Source: Pseudomonadota bacterium (GTDB lineage: Bacteria; Pseudomonadota; Alphaproteobacteria; Rhizobiales; Hyphomicrobiaceae). Taken from it: DNA of 6,922 nt. A program made the position numbers and the translations under genes. Positions 1-6,297 of the stretch are shown piece after piece. Under the pieces are notes generated by a model. It was not told where the DNA came from. It saw only the letters and a list, made by a program, of their open reading frames with translations, and made no database searches. The DNA lies in NCBI GenBank assembly GCA_003242645.1, contig QGVC01000194.1, positions 1-6,922 on the forward strand, given 5' to 3'. The stretch's first letter is position 1; every line of letters starts with the position of its first letter.

Positions 1-492
1 TCGACGACCGTTCAGGTCGCAGACACGGGCACCATAAATTTGCCTTTGATTGGAGAGGTTCCTGCAGCTGGGCGAACGGCGCAGGAGGTCGAGCAGGATG
101 TAACGGCCCGGCTTGGCGAAAAGTATCTACAAAATCCTCAGGTCACCGTCTTCATCAAGGAATACAACGCCCGCCGTGTGACGGTGGACGGCTCTGTAAA
201 GAAGCCGGGCGTTTATCCGCTGAGGGGCCGAACATCGCTTCTTCAGGCCATTACCATGGCGGAAGGCCTCGACCACAATCGCGCTTCGGGAGATGTGGTC
301 GTTTTTCGTCAGATTGACGGAAAGCGTAAAGCTGCGCGCTTCAATCTCGATGATATTCGCAGCGGGGCCGCTGAGGATCCGATAATCGAGCCCGGGGACG
401 TCATCGTCGTCGATGACTCGACGGCGAAGGTCGTCCTGCACAACGTTCTGCGGGCGTTGCCCATCACGAACGTATTCATGGGAGCTCTTTGA
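1..492 (+). CDS. Polysaccharide export protein, Wza/ExoF type (3' part, 5' end outside window)
   Basis: This is the C-terminal 163 residues of an outer-membrane polysaccharide export protein. The frame is open from base 1, so the start and the expected signal peptide lie upstream. Residues 1-55 match the end of a Poly_export domain: a beta-strand stretch (INLPLIGEVPAAGRTAQEVE) is followed by a helix and then LQNPQVTVFIKEYNAR. Residues 60-140 look like an SLBB domain, with VTVDGSVKKPGVYPL, then LLQAITMAEGL, and finally IIEPGDVIVVDD. Proteins of this family form the outer-membrane channel through which capsule or exopolysaccharide leaves the cell, working with an inner-membrane Wzz/BY-kinase partner, which is exactly the next gene. 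The protein ends about 20 residues after the SLBB domain with no obvious C-terminal amphipathic membrane helix of the E. coli Wza kind, which suggests the shorter ExoF/GumB-like architecture. The family call is firm; the exact ortholog is not. Confidence 0.92.
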   Translation, partial: STTVQVADTGTINLPLIGEVPAAGRTAQEVEQDVTARLGEKYLQNPQVTVFIKEYNARRVTVDGSVKKPGVYPLRGRTSLLQAITMAEGLDHNRASGDVVVFRQIDGKRKAARFNLDDIRSGAAEDPIIEPGDVIVVDDSTAKVVLHNVLRALPITNVFMGAL

Positions 493-595
493 AATCATCC
501 CTTTTTCAACTTTTTTGTAAGGCGTTTCCTGGCTAAGCGGTACGACTCGGGCTGCTTGGTCGAGTTCCTGCGTGTGAGCCTGGATCCTTGTCACT

Positions 596-600
596 GAGGG
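596..600 (+). promoter_or_regulatory. Ribosome binding site of the tyrosine autokinase gene
   Basis: GAGGG lies 7 bases before the ATG at 608, good Shine-Dalgarno spacing. It supports 608 rather than the in-frame ATG at 620. The 115-base gap before this gene (493-607) holds a T-rich patch (502-516) but no convincing promoter or terminator that I can see. Confidence 0.6.
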
Positions 601-607
601 CTGACCT

Positions 608-2911
608 ATGGCCGAGCCAATGCGAGATCCCGGGAACGAGAATCGCATCGCACGCCTTGTTCCTGCGGACCAGAAACGGGCAGTTGCGCAGGAAAGCGTC
701 GCTCCGCCCCCCGCTTACGGCTATGGCTATTCCAATGGCTCGGATGAGCAGGATCTCACTCGGGAGCTGCTCGAATATTGGCAAATTTTTTACAAGCGGA
801 AGTGGCTGATTGCGGCAATTGTTCTGGCGTGCGTTGCGTTGGCTGGGCTCGGCACGTTGATGATGACCCCGCTCTACACCGCGACCGTTCGTATTCAGAT
901 CGATCGCGAGGCGCCCAAGGTGGTCGAGGGCGGGAACGTCACTCCATCGGAAACGGGTTATGATTATCTGAAGACGGAATACGAGCGACTGCAGAGCCGA
1001 GCCATGGCCGAGCGGGTGGTCTCGTCGCTGCGGCTCGCGGAGCAGGATAGCTTTATTCGCCCGCGCGGCTCAATGTTCAGCGCAATCCGCGCATTTTTTC
1101 AAAGTTCGGATGAAAGCAAGAAATCTGATCCCGCAGCAAGGGAGCGAGCCGCTACGGCGATCGTACTTGCCAACCGAACCGTGGCCCCGGTGCCTGGCTC
1201 GCGGCTCGTTGATCTAAGCTATACCGACCCTGTTCCTTCTCGCGCGCAGCGAATCGCAAACGCTTATGCTGAGGCCTATATCGCATCCAATCTGGACAAG
1301 CGGTTTCAGGCCAACGCTTACGCCAAAACATTTCTCGAGGATCAGATTGCCCAACTCAAGCTGCGCCTCGAGGAATCCGAGCGCAAAATGCTCGAATTTG
1401 CCGAGCGCGAGCAAATTGTTGTCGTCACCGAGAAGGCTTCCATTGCCGAGAGCAATCTGGCAAGCGCCAACGCTGCATTGAGCCAGCTTATTTCGGAGCG
1501 CATAAGGAACGAGAAGCTGTGGCGCCAGGTGGAAGAGGCGGACAGCATGAACGTTCCGCAGATCCTCACGAACAGCACGATCGACAGCCTGCGCAATCGA
1601 CGCAACATGCTGGTTGCGGAGTATCAGGAGAAGCTCGAGATCTTCAAGCCAACCTTCCCGGCCATGGTTGAGATCAGCTCGAAGATTAAGGAGATCGATC
1701 GGCAGATTGCCGCGGAGGTACAGGCAATTAAAGACTCGTTGAAAGCAGCATACGAAACGTCGCTGAGCCAGGAAGCGGAGATGCGGGCGCAGATCGAGAA
1801 GCTTCGCGCCGAAGTACTCGACCTGCAAAAGCGCAGCATCCAGTACAACATTTTGAAACGCGAGGTGGATACCAATCGCGCGCTCTACAACGGTCTGTTG
1901 CAGCGTTATAAGGAGGTCGATATTGCCGGTGGCGTCGGTGCCAATAATGTTTTCGTCGTCGATCGCGCGACGCTTCCGACTTCGCCCTCCTCGCCGAACC
2001 TCAAGCGCACGCTTCTTATTGCTTTCGCGCTAGGGCTCGGCCTCGGCCTTGCAACAGCCTATCTCCTAGAGACCCTCGACGATACAATCCGCACGCCGGA
2101 GGATATCGAACGTCTGATGGGGCTTCCGACCCTCGGCATTATTCCTAAGGTGTCTTCCGCCGGAGCGTTGGAAGCCGACCTCGCAGATCCGCGCTCGGCT
2201 GTGTCCGAGGCCTATCGATCCTTGTGCACGGCGCTGCAGTTCGCAACTGAAAACGGATTACCGAGAACAATTCTCATTACAAGTGCCACGCCGTCGGAAG
2301 GCAAATCGATCACCGCTGTCGCCATCGCCCGGCATTTTGCATCCCTCGGTCAACGTGTGTTGCTGGTTGATGCAGACCTCCGCATGCCATCGCTGCACAC
2401 GAAGCTTCGTCTCGACGGCAGCATGGGCCTCAGCAATTACCTCACGGGCGCGTGCAATCCACCAGAGGTGATGCAGAGAACGGACATTCCGAATTTGACT
2501 TTCATGGCTTCGGGCCCGCTGCCACCCAATGCTGCAGATTTGCTTGGTAGCTCGCGCGTGCTTTCGCTGCTGTCGGTCGGGCTCGAGGTCTTCGATCTCA
2601 TAGTTCTCGACGGTCCTCCGGTCATGGGGCTCGCAGACGCGCAGCTTCTGTCCAGCAGCACCGCCGCGACCGTTTTCATTGTTGGTGCGGGTCAGGCGCG
2701 GACCGGCGTCATACGCGGTGCGTTGAAACGGTTGCAGCTGTCCCGGGGCGCATTGATCGGTGCCGTCCTGACCAAATTCGACGCCAAGCAGGCCGGGTAT
2801 GGATACGGCTATGGTTATGGTTATGGCTACGGTGATGAATATAGCTATAGCTACGGTCGGCAATCCGTGAATGGACAGGAAGACCGTGCGAAGCTGGCGA
2901 AGAGTGCGTGA
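608..2911 (+). CDS. Exopolysaccharide co-polymerase/tyrosine autokinase (Wzz-BY-kinase fusion, ExoP-like)
   Basis: A 767-residue inner-membrane protein that controls polymer length and export and autophosphorylates on tyrosine. Residues 1-60 are a cytoplasmic N-terminus containing a small Tyr-Gly patch (Y37, Y39, Y41). TM1 is about 66-88 and is followed by a Wzz-type start (LYTATVRIQIDREAP). Residues 230-435 are a long periplasmic coiled-coil region. A Pro/Ser-rich segment (LPTSPSSPNLKR) precedes TM2 at about 467-487. The kinase domain follows: Walker A TPSEGKS (K566), Walker A' LLVDADLRMP (D588, D590), Walker B LIVLDGPP (D668). The tail at 731-750 carries nine tyrosines, the expected autophosphorylation cluster. 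Length is close to rhizobial ExoP. One oddity is that the oligomerisation motif EX2RX2R reads EAYRSLC, with Cys540 in place of the last Arg. The gene follows its likely outer-membrane partner and ends in TGATG with the J-domain gene. The class is very secure; the polymer handled cannot be told from this window. Confidence 0.96.
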   Translation: MAEPMRDPGNENRIARLVPADQKRAVAQESVAPPPAYGYGYSNGSDEQDLTRELLEYWQIFYKRKWLIAAIVLACVALAGLGTLMMTPLYTATVRIQIDREAPKVVEGGNVTPSETGYDYLKTEYERLQSRAMAERVVSSLRLAEQDSFIRPRGSMFSAIRAFFQSSDESKKSDPAARERAATAIVLANRTVAPVPGSRLVDLSYTDPVPSRAQRIANAYAEAYIASNLDKRFQANAYAKTFLEDQIAQLKLRLEESERKMLEFAEREQIVVVTEKASIAESNLASANAALSQLISERIRNEKLWRQVEEADSMNVPQILTNSTIDSLRNRRNMLVAEYQEKLEIFKPTFPAMVEISSKIKEIDRQIAAEVQAIKDSLKAAYETSLSQEAEMRAQIEKLRAEVLDLQKRSIQYNILKREVDTNRALYNGLLQRYKEVDIAGGVGANNVFVVDRATLPTSPSSPNLKRTLLIAFALGLGLGLATAYLLETLDDTIRTPEDIERLMGLPTLGIIPKVSSAGALEADLADPRSAVSEAYRSLCTALQFATENGLPRTILITSATPSEGKSITAVAIARHFASLGQRVLLVDADLRMPSLHTKLRLDGSMGLSNYLTGACNPPEVMQRTDIPNLTFMASGPLPPNAADLLGSSRVLSLLSVGLEVFDLIVLDGPPVMGLADAQLLSSSTAATVFIVGAGQARTGVIRGALKRLQLSRGALIGAVLTKFDAKQAGYGYGYGYGYGYGDEYSYSYGRQSVNGQEDRAKLAKSA
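2798..2857 (+). repeat. Hexanucleotide-like Tyr-Gly/Tyr-Ser coding repeat in kinase tail
   Basis: A run of TAY-GGN codons (six Tyr-Gly pairs, 2798-2833) is followed by GAT GAA and then Tyr-Ser, Tyr-Ser and Tyr-Gly codons. At DNA level it is a degenerate TATGGY repeat inside the coding frame. It encodes the tyrosine cluster that BY-kinases autophosphorylate. Units are six bases long, so gain or loss of units would keep frame and change tyrosine number. A shorter version (TAC GGC TAT GGC TAT, 716-730) lies near the N-terminus of the same gene. Confidence 0.85.
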
Positions 2912-3537
2912 TGAGCCGCTCCAATGCTTTGCGGCTGGCGCTCGACTTGAGAAACGTGCCGTCGCTCGTTCGTCGCGTTCGAAGTGAGCCGCTACCGGAG
3001 GACGTGCTCCTACTGCTGCAGATCGCGGCGGGCGATCCGTGCGCAGAGCAGAAAGCTGTTGCGCTGGTGGATCGGCCCATCGCTGAAATTAGAGAAGCGT
3101 CCAAGTTCTTCATCGAGCAAATTCTATTTGCGCCGGAATCCAACAGCTATCGCGTCCTCGGCGCTACCCCAGATTCCTCCACGGCTGATCTGCGCCGGAA
3201 CATGATACTTCTGATGAGATGGCTCCATCCGGATGCCGGGGAAGGCGGGGAGCGGCACATTTTCGCCGGTCGTGTGACCAGCGCTTGGGAAGACTTGAAA
3301 ACGCCTCAAAGACGAGCGGCTTACGACAGTCGTATTGCTGACTCAGCGAAGTATTCAAGTAAGACGCGGGGCAGCAGGAGTCGTTCGGCCGCCAGTCGGC
3401 ATAGGAAAAGCCCAATAAGGCTCTCGCCAATTCGTGTCGTCAAACCACGAACTATTGTGCCCCGGCGGAAGCCGTTGGGTTTTGTTGCACGAATTCTGTT
3501 CTTGCTTTCTCGAAGGCGGTGGGTCCGAGCGGAGTGA
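2911..3537 (+). CDS. J-domain (DnaJ-like) protein, class C, in exopolysaccharide operon
   Basis: A 208-residue protein with a J domain at about residues 78-141. It begins SYRVLGATPDSSTADLRR, has the diagnostic HPD triad at 106-108 within RWLHPDAGE, and ends with FAGRVTSAWEDLKTPQRRAAYD. An intact HPD means it should be able to stimulate the ATPase of an Hsp70 (DnaK) partner. There is no Gly/Phe region, zinc finger or DnaJ C-terminal domain, so it is a specialised class C co-chaperone. Residues 1-77 are a Leu-rich, probably helical domain I cannot name. Residues 151-208 are very basic (19 Lys/Arg of 58) and end in a short hydrophobic stretch (GFVARILFLL) plus RRRW, suggesting contact with membrane lipid or an acidic partner; that is inference. 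I chose ATG 2911, which gives a TGATG overlap with the kinase stop; an in-frame GTG sits directly before it at 2908. No signal peptide is seen, so it should be cytoplasmic. The domain call is strong, the client is unknown. Confidence 0.85.
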   Translation: MSRSNALRLALDLRNVPSLVRRVRSEPLPEDVLLLLQIAAGDPCAEQKAVALVDRPIAEIREASKFFIEQILFAPESNSYRVLGATPDSSTADLRRNMILLMRWLHPDAGEGGERHIFAGRVTSAWEDLKTPQRRAAYDSRIADSAKYSSKTRGSRSRSAASRHRKSPIRLSPIRVVKPRTIVPRRKPLGFVARILFLLSRRRWVRAE

Positions 3538-4883
3538 TGCGGTTGATCGCACAGGCGGCAGTGGGAGCAATTCTCGTCTGGCTTATCGTAGTGCACAGCT
3601 TTGCTGCCTATTTGGCGCGCGTTTCTCCCGAGATGGCTTTATTGATCAACGGTGATCAACCGGCAGCCCTCATCAAATTGGCGAAAGAGCAGCTGCGCCA
3701 GCACGTGGCGAGCGGCGCAAACAGCTATGCAGGAGAAGCCAGTCGCTTGGCCAGCTTCGCTGCGATGGGCTCCGCCGCCACTGACTCGGAAGGAAGTGTG
3801 GCCGACGATCGCGACGCGAGCCCAACCTCGCCGGGCCCAGAGCAGCTTGCGAGCTTGCGAAGCGTTGCGATTCGGGCGCTCGTTGCCAATCCAGTAGACT
3901 CCTCTGCCCTTTTTCTTCTCGGCCAAATCGTTGAATGGGAAGGCGACAACGAACGAGCCCATCGTCTCATTGAAGCTGCTGCGCGCCGGTCCTTTCGCGA
4001 AACTGGCGCAGTTTACAAGATGCTGCTTCGAAGTATCGAAGGGCGCGATTATGCCGATGCGATCGATCGCGCCGATGCGATCATGCGCACGGCACCGGAG
4101 CACACGCGTCGGATTGTCCCCCTCTTGGCGCGGGTGATGGAGGATGGGGAGGCACGCCGTCTCATCCAGCAGCGCCTTACGCAAAATCCTCCTTGGCGCA
4201 CGGCGTTTCTCGAAACGCTGCCGCGATCGGTAACGGATCCGCGAAGACCACTGGAGGTCCTCCTTGCACTGAAAAGTTCCTCAGCCCCGCCAACCGAAGC
4301 GGAGCTGAAAAGCTATTTGAGCTGGCTCATTCGGCATAAAGCCTATGAGCTGGCGTATTACACATGGCTTCAATTCCTTAGCCCAGACGATCTGAAAAGC
4401 ACCGGCTTCCTTTATAACGGCCGCTTCGAGCGCCCATTGTCCGGCCTTCCTTTTGACTGGGTGATTGAGAATGGCAGAGGCGTATCGATATATCTAACCT
4501 CTGCGGATAACCCCGAGCTCGGACGAAGCTTGGTTGTCGAGTTCGGGCAAGGGCGGGTTGAGTTCGGCACTGTCTCGCAAATGGTTCTATTGTCACCTGG
4601 AACCTATCGCTTTACCGGACAGCTCAAAGGCGAGCTGGCTGGTCGCCGCGGGCTCGTGTGGCGTGTCTCCTGCGCGGAAGATACGCGCGCCGTGCTCGGG
4701 ACGAGCGAAATGATGATGGGAATGGCTCCGACCTGGCGCACATTCGGCTTCACCTTCGAGGTGCCGAGGGACCGCCCATGCCGGGCGCAAAAAATCTCGC
4801 TCGGACTCGACGCGCGCTCGGCCTCGGAGCAGCTTGTCTCCGGGATGGTTCAATACGCCGATTTCAAGATCGAGCGCCTATAA
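3537..4883 (+). CDS. Membrane-anchored protein with TPR-like middle and C-terminal beta-sandwich (carbohydrate-binding-like) domain
   Basis: I do not recognise a named family for this 448-residue protein. Residues 3-25 form one hydrophobic segment (AQAAVGAILVWLIVVHSFAAYLA), a membrane anchor or uncleaved signal, which would put the rest in the periplasm. Residues 80-100 are a Ser/Pro/Asp-rich linker. Residues 104-280 are helical with TPR-like spacing (VDSSALFLLGQIVEWEGD, then ERAHRLIEAAARR). Residues 292-448 are beta-rich and follow the pattern of a jelly-roll CBM-like domain: YNGRFERP...LPFDWVI, then LLSPGTYRFTGQLKGE, a W-R-x-F segment at 400-403, and YADFKIERL at the end. C379 and C415 could pair as a disulfide. 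The start at ATG 3537 shares its A with the stop of the J-domain gene (TGATG); a GTG at 3519 is possible but would add residues before the anchor. A role in polymer handling or scaffolding next to the kinase is inferred from context only. Confidence 0.75.
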   Translation: MRLIAQAAVGAILVWLIVVHSFAAYLARVSPEMALLINGDQPAALIKLAKEQLRQHVASGANSYAGEASRLASFAAMGSAATDSEGSVADDRDASPTSPGPEQLASLRSVAIRALVANPVDSSALFLLGQIVEWEGDNERAHRLIEAAARRSFRETGAVYKMLLRSIEGRDYADAIDRADAIMRTAPEHTRRIVPLLARVMEDGEARRLIQQRLTQNPPWRTAFLETLPRSVTDPRRPLEVLLALKSSSAPPTEAELKSYLSWLIRHKAYELAYYTWLQFLSPDDLKSTGFLYNGRFERPLSGLPFDWVIENGRGVSIYLTSADNPELGRSLVVEFGQGRVEFGTVSQMVLLSPGTYRFTGQLKGELAGRRGLVWRVSCAEDTRAVLGTSEMMMGMAPTWRTFGFTFEVPRDRPCRAQKISLGLDARSASEQLVSGMVQYADFKIERL

Positions 4884-4891
4884 GCTTTCTC

Positions 4892-6139
4892 TCAGCACAC
4901 CTTTGCCAGCGAAAGCACCGTATGGAGGAGCACGTTGGCGCCGGCGGCACAGTCCTCCCGCGTCGCGTCCTCCAATTCATTGTGACTGATCCCATCTTTG
5001 CACGGCACGAAAATCATCGCCGTTGGAATAGTCTTTGCGAGATTGCAGGCGTCATGTCCTGCGCCAGAGATCATCCGTCGATGTGAAAGGCCGAGCGCCT
5101 TCGCTGCGGCCTCGATCTTTTCCACGATCTCCGGCGCAAAAACGACGGGCTCCTTGCGCCAGATTTGCTCGAGGGTAATCTCCACGCGGCGGCGCTCTGC
5201 AATCTCTGAAATTGCTTTTCGGATTTTGGAATCCAAAGCATCCAATGTTTCCGATTGTGGATCGCGAAACTCGAGTGTGAACGAGATTTCCCCAGGGATG
5301 ACGTTCCGAGAGGGATTGGCAATCGTAGCTTGGCCGACCGTTGCCACCGCGCTTGGACCATGCTCGCGAGCAATCCGCTCGGCGGCAAGGACGATCTCAG
5401 ATAATGCACAAAGGGCATCGCGGCGCAGCGGCATGGGGGTGGTGCCGGCGTGGCTTTCAAAGCCAACGACCCGCCCATCGTACCAGATGATGCCTTGAGC
5501 GCCTTCGACCACGCCGATGGTCTTCCCCTCCGCCTCCAGGATCGGACCCTGCTCGATATGCAACTCGACAAAAGCGCCGAGAGGCACCGATCCGGATTTT
5601 TCCGGTCCGCGGTAGCCGATCTCGTCAAGCGCCTCCGCAACGGTTTTCCCGGTCGCATCGCGGCGGGCCAGGATATCGGCCGGATCGAAATCGCCGACGT
5701 ACGCCCCAGACGCCATCATTGCCGGCGCGAAGCGTGAGCCCTCCTCGTTGGTCCAGTTGATGACGGCGATCGGCGCTTCAGTCTCGATACCGGCATCGTT
5801 GAGCACACGAATGAGCTCCAAACCGGCTAACGTGCCGAGAACGCCGTCGAACTTGCCACCGGTGGGCTGCGTGTCGAGATGCGATCCGCAGCCGATCGGC
5901 GGAAGGCTCATGTTCCGGCCGGGCCGGATCGCGTACATCGTCCCAAGTTCATCGACCTTGACAGTGCATCCTGCGGCTTCGCAGGCGGCGCGGAACCAGT
6001 CGCGGACCTGGCGATCCTCGGGCCCCAGCGTCAGCCGCCGGAGCCCACCTTTCTCCGTTCGGCCGAATGCCGCTGTTTCCATGATGGTCGACCACAGTCG
6101 CTCAGGGTTGATGCGCAGGTTGTGAGACTTGTCACTCAT
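4892..6139 (-). CDS. Zn-dependent amidohydrolase, M20 hydantoinase/carbamoylase family (allantoate or N-carbamoyl-amino-acid hydrolase)
   Basis: A 415-residue cytoplasmic metal-dependent hydrolase that should release carbamoyl or ureido groups as CO2 and ammonia in hydantoin, pyrimidine or purine breakdown. The dinuclear metal site is complete: H87 in CGSHLDTQPTGGKFDG, D98 in the same motif, E132/E133 in WTNEEGSRFAPAM (catalytic Glu and ligand), H194 in ELHIEQGP and H386 in GISHNE. Family substrate-site motifs are present: ESHAGTTPMPLRRDA (H230), NPSRNVIP, FRDP and GAGHDA. Length is normal for the family. I chose the ATG at 6139 because LRINPERLW soon after it is a usual N-terminus and a GGAG lies 11 bases upstream; an in-frame GTG at 6217 would add 26 unlikely residues. 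The gene converges with the EPS unit. No permease, dihydropyrimidinase or racemase is visible beside it, so whether the substrate is allantoate, N-carbamoyl-L-amino acid or beta-ureidopropionate stays open. Confidence 0.93.
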   Translation of the reverse strand: MSDKSHNLRINPERLWSTIMETAAFGRTEKGGLRRLTLGPEDRQVRDWFRAACEAAGCTVKVDELGTMYAIRPGRNMSLPPIGCGSHLDTQPTGGKFDGVLGTLAGLELIRVLNDAGIETEAPIAVINWTNEEGSRFAPAMMASGAYVGDFDPADILARRDATGKTVAEALDEIGYRGPEKSGSVPLGAFVELHIEQGPILEAEGKTIGVVEGAQGIIWYDGRVVGFESHAGTTPMPLRRDALCALSEIVLAAERIAREHGPSAVATVGQATIANPSRNVIPGEISFTLEFRDPQSETLDALDSKIRKAISEIAERRRVEITLEQIWRKEPVVFAPEIVEKIEAAAKALGLSHRRMISGAGHDACNLAKTIPTAMIFVPCKDGISHNELEDATREDCAAGANVLLHTVLSLAKVC

Positions 6140-6237
6140 GGAACATCCGGCTCCGTGTCGGCGAGGTAGTTTTGCAGGTGTTCGTGCCACGGGAAGCTGC
6201 GAATGTCCACGGGCCACCTCTTCGCTTCAGAGCACAC
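6136..6237 (-). pseudogene. Possible gene remnant or tiny upstream ORF overlapping the hydrolase start (ATGA)
   Basis: On the minus strand a frame open upstream ends in TGA at 6136-6138, sharing ATGA with the hydrolase start. The last 33 codons, from a GTG at 6237, have GC-rich third positions like true coding DNA and read RWPVDIRSFPWHEHLQNYL near the middle. No RBS-supported ATG precedes it, and further upstream the frame becomes the shadow of the secreted-protein gene. It could be the 3' scrap of a gene once cotranscribed with the hydrolase, a short coupled leader, or chance. I do not recognise the peptide. Confidence 0.25.
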
Positions 6238-6297
6238 TGGCCCCGGAAAGTCGCCACGTGGTACGTTCAAATCTGAGGACTTGATGGAAGTCGAGGT

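Noticed and set aside
489..516. Weak TTGAAA/TTTCAA hairpin followed by TTTTTT after the export gene
   Set aside because: The stem is only six base pairs with four A-T pairs and overlaps the stop codon, so it is too weak to call a terminator.
127..648. Long minus-strand frame opposite the export protein and the intergenic gap
   Set aside because: It is antisense to a clear Poly_export/SLBB coding frame, has no family-like motif, and is best explained as a shadow of GC-rich codon bias.
2258..2863. Minus-strand frame of 201 codons opposite the kinase domain
   Set aside because: It mirrors the well-supported kinase frame; its Ile/Thr/Val repeat near the start is just the reverse complement of the Tyr-Gly repeat.
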